A stretch of 64,000 nucleotides of DNA from Bifidobacterium polysaccharolyticum (GTDB taxonomy: Bacteria > Actinomycetota > Actinomycetes > Actinomycetales > Bifidobacteriaceae), in assembly GCF_016101585.1 (NCBI RefSeq), contig NZ_JACFQG010000001.1, positions 310,001 to 374,000 of the forward strand, written 5' to 3'. The notes under the pieces were generated by a model that saw only the letters and a program-made list of their open reading frames with translations, was not told the origin of the DNA and did not search any database. Shown here in pieces: positions 1 to 7,996 of this stretch. How positions within the stretch are numbered: the first letter of the stretch is position 1; each line of letters begins with the position of its first letter. Position numbers and translations under genes: made by a program.

Positions 1-300
1 ATCGATCAGAAAAAGCAAAGCGTCACCCTGCTGTCAGGCGGCGAGCAGCAACGTGTTGCCCTGGCCCGCGTCCTGTTATCCGACGCAGACGTGGTATTCG
101 CGGACGAGCCGACTGGCGCCCTGGATCAGGAATCCGGAGAAAAGGTCATATCGGTGCTGAAGGAACTCGCCAACCACGAGAAGAAAACCATCATACTGGT
201 GACGCATAGCAATGAAGTGGCAGGTCAGTGCGATCGGTTGTTTGCCGTGCGCGATGGCCGAATCAGCCAGTCATTCTCTGCGAAAGCGCCCATGGCATGA
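1..300 (+). CDS. ABC transporter ATP-binding protein, C-terminal part (cut by window edge)
   Basis: Only the last 99 residues are in the window; the frame is open from base 1. They contain an ABC signature (LSGGEQQRVALARVLL), a Walker B with D-loop (VVFADEPTGALDQESG) and an H-loop (ILVTHS), so this is the ATP-hydrolysing subunit of an ABC transporter. FADEPTGALD is typical of the MacB/LolD-type ATPases that pair with FtsX-like permeases, which matches the next gene. The stop codon overlaps the next start in an ATGA, indicating translational coupling in one operon. The Walker A lies outside the window. The family assignment is firm; the substrate is unknown. Confidence 0.93.
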   Translation: MDQKKQSVTLLSGGEQQRVALARVLLSDADVVFADEPTGALDQESGEKVISVLKELANHEKKTIILVTHSNEVAGQCDRLFAVRDGRISQSFSAKAPMA

Positions 301-1718
301 GAGGCGCTCTGTCCGAACTCAAAGCAGCGCCCATGGTCTGGAGCGCCGTCTTGCTGGCCATGGTCGTATCCCAGACTGTCATCTGCTCCCTCATCGCGAT
401 CGCCACGATCATTGATCAGGACTATCAGGGCCCGGAGCAGGTACTTGGATCCACATACACTGGTCCCGCCTTGGCATTCAGCGTGATCATCACCATAGCT
501 GTGCTGCTATGGGTCATGAATTCAGCACTGAATCAACGCCGGCATCAACTGGCGCTCATGGTTTTGCAAGGCGCTCTGCCTTGGCAACTGCTGGCCTGGA
601 ATCTGCTGATAGTCATGGGATTATTCATCCTGTCCATTGCAGCCACCTGCCTTTTGCTGCCGGTGATTACGCCCTTGACCTTCGCCATGGTGACAAATCC
701 ATTTGATTTGCATTTGACCTATGCCGGCAGCCACCTGTTCGATTCGCTAGGCAAAGGCCTCGCTTTCAGCGCTGCGCCCATCTTCATAAGCACCTTGTTG
801 ACTATCCGTTCGCTCTCGAAAATACGACCAATGGAAGCCCTCAGGCAATCCCAGGACCCTCCAAAGCGGATAGGCGTCTTCCGCTTCCTCCTGGGAATCG
901 TATGCTTGATTGGTGCTGGCTGCATGTTGCTGATTCCAGCTTTTGCACTTGCAACTAACCCTCGTGCCAGTCAGATGAGCAGCGATGCCGCTCCAGATCG
1001 GATGACGGTATTTCTCGCCTTCGCCATGGGCGGCATGTTCCTCCTGATATTTTCGCTGGCAGCTTTCGCGCCATATCTCCTGCCCGGCTTCACGGCGATA
1101 TGGACGCGTATTGTAGCGTTGCCATCCAGAACCTGGAGGCTGGCAGGCCAACAGGCTGTCGGCAGCATACAGCGCCAGGGAGCGACGATAATCCCGATGA
1201 CTGCGGGTCTATCATTGCTGATGACCGTCAGCGGAGGGTTGAGCACAATGATCACCACCTTGCTAGTCGCTTTTCCCCACACACCAGGCAGCGTTCCGGC
1301 GACCACAGACATGTTTGCGAGTCTCTTGGCGCTCACTGGACCGCCAATAATCATCGCGATAACAGGTGCAATTGCAGGCACCTTGATCACTTCCAAAGGC
1401 AGAGGACTTGATCTGGCGCTGACCTACGTATCAGGTGCTGGAATCGGCCAGCTCAGAGTATTGGGCGCGCTTGACGGCATCATCACTATGATTACCAGCG
1501 CACTGTTCTCCCTGGTCATCACATTGCTCTGCACCTCATCCCTGACTTTCATGCTCTCACGCTTCATGGGCAAAGCACAGATGAGCGTGCAATGGGGCGC
1601 ATGGATCGTAGTGGTGCTCATCGTATCCCTGCTTGGTGCCGCAGCCACAGGAATCCAAGCTCTGACCACCAGATTCGAGAACTCTGTCAGCGTCATATCG
1701 CATGCCATCGGCGAGTAA
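297..1718 (+). CDS. FtsX-like ABC transporter permease
   Basis: A 473-residue membrane protein. The open frame extends upstream, but the ATG at 297 overlaps the stop of the ATPase gene (ATGA) and is the natural coupled start. Hydrophobic segments lie near residues 15-40, 60-80, 100-150, 215-240 and 260-290, with four more in the C-terminal third. The layout, two hydrophobic halves around a soluble stretch, fits the MacB/FtsX-type permease family. Together with the preceding ATPase it should form an exporter or an envelope mechanotransmission complex. Regulators of this operon must lie left of the window. No substrate can be inferred. Confidence 0.85.
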   Translation: MRGALSELKAAPMVWSAVLLAMVVSQTVICSLIAIATIIDQDYQGPEQVLGSTYTGPALAFSVIITIAVLLWVMNSALNQRRHQLALMVLQGALPWQLLAWNLLIVMGLFILSIAATCLLLPVITPLTFAMVTNPFDLHLTYAGSHLFDSLGKGLAFSAAPIFISTLLTIRSLSKIRPMEALRQSQDPPKRIGVFRFLLGIVCLIGAGCMLLIPAFALATNPRASQMSSDAAPDRMTVFLAFAMGGMFLLIFSLAAFAPYLLPGFTAIWTRIVALPSRTWRLAGQQAVGSIQRQGATIIPMTAGLSLLMTVSGGLSTMITTLLVAFPHTPGSVPATTDMFASLLALTGPPIIIAITGAIAGTLITSKGRGLDLALTYVSGAGIGQLRVLGALDGIITMITSALFSLVITLLCTSSLTFMLSRFMGKAQMSVQWGAWIVVVLIVSLLGAAATGIQALTTRFENSVSVISHAIGE

Positions 1719-2030
1719 TAAAGTCCTGCTGTATGCACCCGAATACATATTTGAGCCACAGCAACCCTGCCGACTTCTGTCATTCCTTCAGGTCTCTTGT
1801 TAAATCAATTAAGTCGGTACATGCAACGCTCGCGTTGATGAATTTAATTGGTAGGTGCGACTTTGAGTACTTGATGGCTTTCCACCAATATAGGTAAACA
1901 CTGGAGTATGCGACGATTTCCTACACAGGAGCATTTGCAAGGCCCATATAGGGTACAGTCAATGACAAACCGTGACAGGTGACGATGAACCAGTCAAATC
2001 TTGTCGAACAAAGACAAATGGAGGACCATC
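1719..2030. other. Intergenic stretch without a recognisable gene
   Basis: This stretch of about 310 bases separates the ABC exporter operon from the ClbS/DfsB-like gene. I see no convincing reading frame and no strong terminator hairpin with a T-run. It is somewhat more AT-rich than the flanking genes in its middle (about 1795-1900). The Shine-Dalgarno GGAGG at 2020-2024 belongs to the next gene. Confidence 0.5.
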
Positions 2031-2564
2031 ATGGCGCGACCGACCACCAAGGAAGAACTTATCAAGGCGGCTGATGATGGCTTCGACAAACTCATAGCGT
2101 TGCTTGAGTCGCTGACACCAGATGAACGCAATGGCCGCTTTTCCTTCGACCTGAGCAAGGAGAAGGGGGCCCATTGGGCACGCGACAGGAACATCAAGGA
2201 TGTGCTCGTCCATCTCTACGAGTGGCATCAGCTGCTGTTGAACTGGGTGGAGGACAACCAGCAGGGCAGGACCCACGACTTTCTTCCTGACGGCTACAAC
2301 TGGCGCAATTACGGCGAAATGAATGTGAAGCTGCGGGACAAGCATGATGACACCACCTACGATCAGGCCTTGAACCTGTTTATCGAATCCCATAAGAAGG
2401 TCATGACCCTGGCGCAATCGTTCACCGACGAGCAGCTATTCACCAAGGGCGCCCTCCCATGGACAGGCAACTCTACCTTGGGCTCTGCCTTCATCTCTTC
2501 GACCTCCAGCCATTACGACTGGGCCCTGAAGAAGATACGGAAGTACTTGAAAGGACGCAAATAA
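2031..2564 (+). CDS. ClbS/DfsB family four-helix-bundle protein
   Basis: A 177-residue soluble protein beginning MARPTTKEELI, a typical start for the ClbS/DfsB (DUF1706) family. The ATG at 2031 has GGAGG six bases upstream; a TTG at 2001 in the same frame has no comparable ribosome site. The sequence is helical, with a conserved-looking VLVHLYEWHQLLLNWV segment near residue 60 and a C-terminal SSTSSHYDWALKKIRKYLK. Family members belong to the DinB-like superfamily; ClbS itself is a colibactin-resistance cyclopropane hydrolase, but most relatives have no known function. The gene stands alone. Family fairly sure, function not inferable. Confidence 0.82.
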   Translation: MARPTTKEELIKAADDGFDKLIALLESLTPDERNGRFSFDLSKEKGAHWARDRNIKDVLVHLYEWHQLLLNWVEDNQQGRTHDFLPDGYNWRNYGEMNVKLRDKHDDTTYDQALNLFIESHKKVMTLAQSFTDEQLFTKGALPWTGNSTLGSAFISSTSSHYDWALKKIRKYLKGRK

Positions 2565-2780
2565 GCGCTAGGATACCTGAAAAGAATCAGTTTCATACAA
2601 GACAGTAATGGGTTGCCATGCGATGTGATTCACAGGATGGGCGATCCTAAAAGCAGCATCTCAGCATATTCGTAATAGCAATGGAGCAAAACCGCGACAA
2701 CCGCTTGCATAGCAATATGCAAGACGTTATCTCGGATGTAAGCACGACGGCGAAGGACACATATCCCCATAAAGGCGAAG

Positions 2781-2804
2781 GGACATCATCGAAAGGACAT
2801 CATC
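2781..2804 (+). repeat. Tandem 10-bp repeat carrying a duplicated Shine-Dalgarno
   Basis: GGACATCATC occurs at 2781-2790 and again at 2795-2804, separated by GAAA. Each copy is preceded by a purine-rich AAGG or AAAGG. The second copy serves the GTG start of the ECF sigma gene at 2806, so a small tandem duplication has copied the ribosome-binding region. Confidence 0.6.
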
Positions 2805-2805
2805 A

Positions 2806-3402
2806 GTGAAACGATCTCGCATTGATCCAGATACTGATGATATAAGGCTGATCAAGATGGTGGCTGACGGAAATGAATCGGCCTTTGAAGCACTTTACCA
2901 TAAGTATGCCCATACCGTCCAAGCCTTTATTTCCCTGCGAATATCCGACGATGAGGATGCCAGCGAAGTTTTTGCTGACACTTGGCTGGGCTGCTGGCGT
3001 TCCTCAAAAACCTTCCGTGCAGACAGCAAGGTGCTTACCTGGATACTCAGCATTGCCCGGCGGCAAATCTATATGAAACGTCGCAAACCGAAACCACCTG
3101 ACCAAATGGATCAGGTGGAACTTGACTCGATAACCGATGATCAGCTGGAGCCTGTAGAACTGGTCAGTAAAGATCTGACGATGGAAATAATACGGCAAAG
3201 GATTGATGCACTCCCAGCAGAAATGGCATACACGGTGACGCTGGCATGGCTTCACGAGTTACCCTACCCGGAAATAGCCTCCCTGCTCGACGTTCCGGTC
3301 GGGACTGTGAAATCTCGCATTGCCCGGGCAAGACAGATCCTGCGCCCGCAGTTGACCGACCTCGCTCCAGTCAAAACCCAAAAACTGCAGAGCCAGAGAT
3401 AA
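2806..3402 (+). CDS. ECF-type RNA polymerase sigma factor
   Basis: A 198-residue sigma-70 family protein with only regions 2 and 4. Region 2 spans roughly residues 20-95 (ESAFEALYHKYAHTVQAF, then DTWLGCWRSSKTF). Region 4 is near residues 130-185, with the helix-turn-helix YPEIASLLDVPVGTVKSRIARAR. The start is GTG with GAAAGGA upstream. It directs RNA polymerase to a small regulon, probably including its own operon. The next gene starts 14 bases after the stop. No separate zinc-finger anti-sigma gene follows. An ECF factor heading an ABC operon suggests control of that transporter by an envelope or antimicrobial signal, which is inference. Confidence 0.92.
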   Translation: MKRSRIDPDTDDIRLIKMVADGNESAFEALYHKYAHTVQAFISLRISDDEDASEVFADTWLGCWRSSKTFRADSKVLTWILSIARRQIYMKRRKPKPPDQMDQVELDSITDDQLEPVELVSKDLTMEIIRQRIDALPAEMAYTVTLAWLHELPYPEIASLLDVPVGTVKSRIARARQILRPQLTDLAPVKTQKLQSQR

Positions 3403-3416
3403 TTGAAGGGGTGATT

Positions 3417-4262
3417 ATGGCAGACCGATATAAGAGCACAAGCCCAGACAGCACAGGCCCGCTCACCGAAGAATACCGGGGTGAAGTTCAAGAGGCGCTT
3501 AGGGAAAGAGAGCAGAATGTTCAGCCGGCAGTTCCAGCTTTTAATAGCGTACTGAAGGCCATCCAACAGAAGCCGTCGCTGGCAACGGATCGACCAATAC
3601 CATTCATGCGTCGAGTGCGTTCCTGTGGCCCGCTTGTTCTGGCACAATTCCGCCTCATACCGCGATATATCTTACTGGTGGAAATTGCGATAGCAGCGTG
3701 CTCCGTTTTAATTAGCAACCTTATGCAAGGTGCACGTTACGGCAGTCTCGGTACGCATATCTTTTCAAATATACTCATGCTCAACATGGCACTGACCATG
3801 ATCCTGGTCTTTTCCATTAAAGATGATCGTGAATTAATGCTCAGTATGCCCCTGGGACCTCAAGTTGTAGTAGGTTCTAGGCTATTGCTGGCCTTCATCT
3901 CCAATATTGTCGTCGGGGGAGTAACCTTATTGATTGTCACTGCAATCAACCCTGGAATAAGACCCCTGACAGTTATTGCCCAAACGATAGCCCCCATAAC
4001 ACTCCTGGCGAATATTGTGGCCCTCTTATGCATATGGCAATGCTCGTGGATTGCACTGCTCCTAGGGGTACTTGCACCACTATTGAGAACTTTGCAGAAC
4101 TTGAGGCCATCATTTTTCCTACCGGCATGGGTCAATTCGGTACCCACTACAACCGCAGCCTGGGCAGGGACCATCCTACTGACAGTGGGACTCCTATCTG
4201 CTGTTATCCTTACCGCTCCTCTTGCCTGGCATACTCGACTCGCCGGTGGAGATAAAAATTAA
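3417..4262 (+). CDS. Membrane protein following ECF sigma; ABC-2-like, possible anti-sigma
   Basis: A 281-residue protein with ATG at 3417 preceded by GAAGGGG. About 90 residues are predicted to lie in the cytoplasm (LTEEYRGEVQEALREREQ and onward), followed by about six membrane segments from near residue 80 to the C terminus. The hydrophobic part resembles an ABC-2 type permease and fits the two membrane proteins and ATPase downstream. The cytoplasmic N-terminal part sits directly after an ECF sigma gene, where an anti-sigma is normally found, but it has no HxxxCxxC zinc-binding motif. A sigma-binding role is therefore possible but unproven. It could also simply be the first permease subunit. 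Confidence 0.6.
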   Translation: MADRYKSTSPDSTGPLTEEYRGEVQEALREREQNVQPAVPAFNSVLKAIQQKPSLATDRPIPFMRRVRSCGPLVLAQFRLIPRYILLVEIAIAACSVLISNLMQGARYGSLGTHIFSNILMLNMALTMILVFSIKDDRELMLSMPLGPQVVVGSRLLLAFISNIVVGGVTLLIVTAINPGIRPLTVIAQTIAPITLLANIVALLCIWQCSWIALLLGVLAPLLRTLQNLRPSFFLPAWVNSVPTTTAAWAGTILLTVGLLSAVILTAPLAWHTRLAGGDKN

Positions 4263-4369
4263 TGAACCTTTTCATCCTCTCTCGCTACTAACTAAGCAGA
4301 CGGAACGAGTAGCGAACAATGTCTGGCAGCAGCCGAGGCCAAAACCAGATATGAGGAAGGTGGACGAGG

Positions 4370-4987
4370 TTGGCTTTCGTAGGTATACAGCTCAAGAGGC
4401 TTTATAGGCTAGTATTACTGCCGTTCATACTGACTGCAGGTGTTCTTCTTGCGGGCTTCGTACTGGAGAGCATTTGGTCATTGCGCCGCATACGGCCGGT
4501 TATGATGGTTCTTACTCAGGTGCCAGTAATTGCTGCTGGTCTATCTACAGCTTTTGTACTCAACGGTGATCCAATCGTTGAACTTGCTGAGTCAACCCCA
4601 ACTGGATGGCGGAAGGTTCAAGTGACCAGGCTGCTTATCATTACCGGAGCATTTCTTGCAGCCGCAGGCCTTCTTTTTACCGGCTTGCATATGATGCGAC
4701 TTTGGCCACGCGACATGGGGTGGGTGAGCATCGTTACCCCGGTTGGCAGTATATTCATTGTCAACTGTCTGGTTTTCCTTATAGCCGTACTCACCACGTC
4801 TATGCCAACATCGTCGCTGGCTTCCATAGCTATTTGGCTGTTTTTATGTTTTATATGGGATCCATACATAACCGATCCGGTCCGGCAACGACTCATTCCA
4901 TTGTTTATTGCAGCAGCAGGCGCAATCTTCGGATGGAACATGTGCGGTGATGCGGAGCGCAATGTTGTAAGGGTGGCAGCCCTATGA
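4370..4987 (+). CDS. ABC-2-like membrane protein
   Basis: A 205-residue protein almost entirely hydrophobic, with five or six membrane segments. The best start is TTG at 4370, with GAGGAAGG about ten bases upstream; no ATG in this frame is better placed. The 107 bases before it contain only a short dead-end frame (MNLFILSRY then stop). The gene ends in an ATGA overlap with the next membrane protein, so the two are coupled. It is probably one permease subunit of the transporter energised by the ATPase at 5774. No substrate motif is visible. Confidence 0.65.
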   Translation: MAFVGIQLKRLYRLVLLPFILTAGVLLAGFVLESIWSLRRIRPVMMVLTQVPVIAAGLSTAFVLNGDPIVELAESTPTGWRKVQVTRLLIITGAFLAAAGLLFTGLHMMRLWPRDMGWVSIVTPVGSIFIVNCLVFLIAVLTTSMPTSSLASIAIWLFLCFIWDPYITDPVRQRLIPLFIAAAGAIFGWNMCGDAERNVVRVAAL

Positions 4988-5742
4988 GGATACTGAGCCT
5001 TGTACGCATCACGCTACTGATGTTTTATCGGCGCAAGGCCTTGTGGATAGCCAGCATACCGCTGGCGCTCTTCGCCCTCTTTTTGGCCTATGCTTCTCCT
5101 ATGTCACCTGGATTCAGCAACACAGATGGTCTTGTCTTTACCGGACAGGTTCTTGCTATGTTCACCCCGTTGGCATACGCAGCATCTTTTAGCGACCTTA
5201 TGACTGCCGGCAGGCGAACAGGTATGGACGAACTTGAATCCACCTCCCCCTTGCCGATGGCCGTCATCCGCTCGGCTCATGTCTTGGGAGCCTGGGTCAT
5301 CTGCATATCATCTTCCCTGCTTTTCCTTGTATTGATCGCGGTACACCAAGCCTTTAAAGGCAACGGTAAGGCAATACTGGTGGCCCTGGCAGTAGCACTT
5401 GTCATACTCTCACCATCAATGCTGATCGCTATGGGGATATCCGCCCTGCTAGGAGCCCTGTTGCCCACAATCGTAGCCCGAATTCTTGCCGTCCTGGCAT
5501 GGGCCTGGCTGGCTTTCTATACCCCCCTATTGCCACTTCCAACGCTCAATGGCGGCCCGCTGGCCGTCATTGGTGATCCCATTGCGCAGGGATGGTTCCA
5601 TACCGATCCTATATACGCACCAGCGAACGGCCCCTTTACCGTCCAATCGGGAGTCATATCCTTGCTCTGGCAGGCGTGTATTATCCTCCTTCTCTTCACT
5701 GGCGCAAACATAGCCTCCAACCACATAAAAGCTCAGGTCTGA
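4984..5742 (+). CDS. ABC-2-like transporter permease
   Basis: A 252-residue protein with about six membrane segments, starting at the ATG that overlaps the previous stop. It contains the stretch AGRRTGMDELESTSPLP after the second membrane segment, like the cytoplasmic loop of ABC-2 permeases that act on cell-surface or antimicrobial substrates. It ends 31 bases before the ATPase gene. With the 4370 product it probably forms a heterodimeric membrane channel. Confidence 0.72.
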   Translation: MRILSLVRITLLMFYRRKALWIASIPLALFALFLAYASPMSPGFSNTDGLVFTGQVLAMFTPLAYAASFSDLMTAGRRTGMDELESTSPLPMAVIRSAHVLGAWVICISSSLLFLVLIAVHQAFKGNGKAILVALAVALVILSPSMLIAMGISALLGALLPTIVARILAVLAWAWLAFYTPLLPLPTLNGGPLAVIGDPIAQGWFHTDPIYAPANGPFTVQSGVISLLWQACIILLLFTGANIASNHIKAQV

Positions 5743-5773
5743 CTTTCATCTGACTCTGAAAGGAATTACTCAC

Positions 5774-6634
5774 ATGTTTATCTCTATTGACCATCTGACC
5801 AAGGATTTTCGGGGGAGACCGGCGGCTTTGAACGATCTGACCGTTGATCTTCCACAGGGCATGATAGGGCTTATTGGTCCAAATGGTGCCGGCAAAACAA
5901 CCCTCATGCGCATTCTCACTGGAATAATCAAACCGACTGAAGGTAAAGTTTTTATTGATGGGCAAGACCTGTCTTTGCCGGCCAATAGGCGAAATTTAAA
6001 ACGACACCTGGGTTATCTGCCTCAGCACATCACCCCGTACGACAACCTGTCGCCACTTGGATTCCTTGATTATATCGGCATCTTGAAAATGATTGGCAAT
6101 AAACGTGTGCGGCAGGAGCAGGCCCATACCCTCCTGGAACAAGTGGGGTTGGATGATGTGATGAACCAACCTATCGGAGGGTTGTCCGGGGGTATGAGGC
6201 GCAGGGTTGGCATCGCACAGGCCCTTATGGGCGATCCCCAGCTGCTGGTAGTCGACGAGCCCACAGCGGGGTTGGATCCCGAAGAGCGCATGCGGTTCCG
6301 CACGCTCCTTGCCCAGCTGGGGCAGGATCGAACCGTTATCCTCTCCACCCACATACTCGATGACGTTGCACAAACCTGCCCCTGGGTATGCGTATTACGT
6401 TTCGGACGCAACCAGTATGACGGGCCGACTGAGGGGCTGATCCATGAAGCTGCCGGTCACACCTGGGTCACGCCTCCCATCGCGGCCCCACCGGATAATG
6501 CCACAATCATCAACGCGGAACCCACCCCACAGGGGACAAGATACCGCATAGTTACCGATACACCGCCCGCGGGCTCTGTAGAAACTGCGCCCAACCTTGA
6601 GGACGGATATATGGCTTTGGCCAGCGAGCGCTAG
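5774..6634 (+). CDS. ABC transporter ATP-binding protein
   Basis: A 286-residue ATPase with Walker A GPNGAGKTT near residues 35-43, Q-loop LGYLPQH, signature GGLSGGMRRRVGIAQAL, Walker B with D-loop LLVVDEPTAGLDPEER and H-loop LSTHIL. It is of the CcmA/DrrA type that pairs with ABC-2 permeases. About 75 residues after the H-loop form a divergent C-terminal extension. It lies downstream of the two permease genes, inside the operon headed by the ECF sigma factor. Its job is to power export by the 3417-5742 membrane proteins. Substrate unknown. Confidence 0.92.
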   Translation: MFISIDHLTKDFRGRPAALNDLTVDLPQGMIGLIGPNGAGKTTLMRILTGIIKPTEGKVFIDGQDLSLPANRRNLKRHLGYLPQHITPYDNLSPLGFLDYIGILKMIGNKRVRQEQAHTLLEQVGLDDVMNQPIGGLSGGMRRRVGIAQALMGDPQLLVVDEPTAGLDPEERMRFRTLLAQLGQDRTVILSTHILDDVAQTCPWVCVLRFGRNQYDGPTEGLIHEAAGHTWVTPPIAAPPDNATIINAEPTPQGTRYRIVTDTPPAGSVETAPNLEDGYMALASER

Positions 6635-6649
6635 AAACCATCTCCAAGT

Positions 6650-7075
6650 ATGAAAGAACGTCGAATGATTATAAAGCTAATCAAGCAGAGCCTCAGAACC
6701 CTTTTCCTGATATACGCCACAATTATGCTGACATTGGGGGTTGTCGGATGCACTGATGGCATGAAGCACCCTGAAGAGTATTCCACTGATGGAAGCAATA
6801 AGGTTGCAGCCACCAGTAACCCGCAAACAATTTCGAAGGAAGATCTGGGACACACCTGGCCTTTGAAGGTAGATAAAGGTGCCGTGTCCTGCAGGCTCAG
6901 CAAGCAGGGAGACCCCATCCTCCGCTTTACCACCTCAGATGGCGCACAGTACGCACTGAACCAGGTACAAGACAATGAGCATCTCAAAAGCATTGAAACA
7001 CTAAAATCAGACAAGAGTAAGTCAGTAGGAACTCTGATGAGTTTTGCCTTCTCGGTCTGCGACATACCAAAATAA
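6650..7075 (+). CDS. Small putative lipoprotein
   Basis: A 141-residue protein with a basic N terminus, a hydrophobic stretch (TLFLIYATIMLTLGVVGC) and a lipobox LGVVGC, so it should be lipidated at Cys38 or nearby and anchored outside the membrane. An alternative ATG at 6665 would shorten the positive region but keep the lipobox; neither start has a strong ribosome site. The mature part is polar and matches no family I know. It lies 15 bases after the ATPase stop, so it is probably the last gene of the ECF sigma-ABC operon and may be an accessory or sensing lipoprotein. Confidence 0.68.
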   Translation: MKERRMIIKLIKQSLRTLFLIYATIMLTLGVVGCTDGMKHPEEYSTDGSNKVAATSNPQTISKEDLGHTWPLKVDKGAVSCRLSKQGDPILRFTTSDGAQYALNQVQDNEHLKSIETLKSDKSKSVGTLMSFAFSVCDIPK

Positions 7076-7222
7076 ACCAATTAAACCAATTTTACAGGGC
7101 TTTGCGGTTTGTCCTCTTCAGGTGGCCTACCTGATCTTACCGGGTCCAGAGCAGCCTGCCGGATTATGTATCTACATTCTGTTACAACCGTACCATTCAA
7201 CTGGCTGGCAGCGCAGTTGGAA

Positions 7223-7300
7223 TGCACCTCTTACCACCATGTTCTGCCGGCCATCGAGGCTGGAGCCAATAATTATCTGCTCAAAGACATTAGAGCCTTA
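7223..7300 (+). pseudogene. Remnant of a NarL-type response regulator receiver domain
   Basis: In one plus frame this segment reads HHVLPAIEAGANNYLLKDIRA. That matches the end of receiver domains in NarL/LuxR-type response regulators, for example TALGAGASGFLLKDVKTA in the intact regulator at 13177. The conserved Lys of the LLKD motif is present. No phosphoacceptor Asp region or C-terminal helix-turn-helix can be read in any frame, and the surrounding 300 bases are otherwise noncoding. I take it as the scar of a lost two-component gene. A chance match cannot be excluded. Confidence 0.5.
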
Positions 7301-7384
7301 TGTTTTAACCCACCAGCCGTTCGGAACATCTAATCGTTGCTCTTAGAATCAAATCATGACGGGGGAGGAGGGCTTGAACTTTGC

Positions 7385-7912
7385 TCATTGACCGTGCGAG
7401 TTCAGATAAACTTCGGTCTGCTTTTTATCGACAGCCAAGGCAGCCGTAAGGGTAAGGGCCAGGCCTTCTGGAGTGTGAATACTAGCTTCAAGCGAGTTCC
7501 ACGGCTTACGTATTGAAGCTGAAGTGGATCCCGGACGAAGGCGCTCACATGCGTCCACAATCTTGCTGATCTGCTTTTCCGTGACTGCTACGCTCAGGCT
7601 TCCTATGGACTCCATATCCGTATCAGAGTCGCCAGTATTGGAACCACTCTTACGAATCAGCACATCCTGAAAGGCCCAGCGCCGCAAGTGAATCATCATG
7701 CCCGGCATGGTGTATAAATTGATAAAGCCCAATCCCTGCGTCCAGAAAACCTCTGATTCATCTAGATCGTCGCTATACAGGCACATGAACATAGGCATGA
7801 GATAGATGCCCCTATAAGGTTCCGGCGGTTCCGCATCCTTCCCCGGCTCCGGCACGGGACTTATGCCTGCACCTGCACAAGCATTAGCTTTGGGCTGGTC
7901 ACGGTTGTCCAT
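7385..7912 (-). CDS. VOC (glyoxalase/bleomycin-resistance) superfamily protein
   Basis: A 175-residue soluble protein. The ATG at 7912 has GAGG five bases upstream and is preferred over the frame's first ATG at 7957. After a Pro-rich N terminus of about 35 residues the sequence reads LMPMFMCLYSDDLDESEVFWTQGLGFINLYTMPGMMIHLRRW, the typical start of a vicinal-oxygen-chelate module. A second half ends SLEASIHTPEGLALTLT. Members bind small molecules or metals, and some sequester antibiotics. It lies 84 bases downstream of the TipA-like regulator in the same direction, so it may be co-transcribed and help bind the compound that regulator senses. Confidence 0.72.
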   Translation of the reverse strand: MDNRDQPKANACAGAGISPVPEPGKDAEPPEPYRGIYLMPMFMCLYSDDLDESEVFWTQGLGFINLYTMPGMMIHLRRWAFQDVLIRKSGSNTGDSDTDMESIGSLSVAVTEKQISKIVDACERLRPGSTSASIRKPWNSLEASIHTPEGLALTLTAALAVDKKQTEVYLNSHGQ

Positions 7913-7996
7913 GGCTACCTCGTTCCTTAGTTGAAGTGTTTTGAATTGGGTAGTCAAACAGAAAACGTGATACGTAGACGGAAGATACTGACTGCA

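Noticed and set aside
747-1151. Minus-strand frame over the FtsX-like permease gene
   Set aside because: Shadow of the plus-strand gene; no ribosome site or family.
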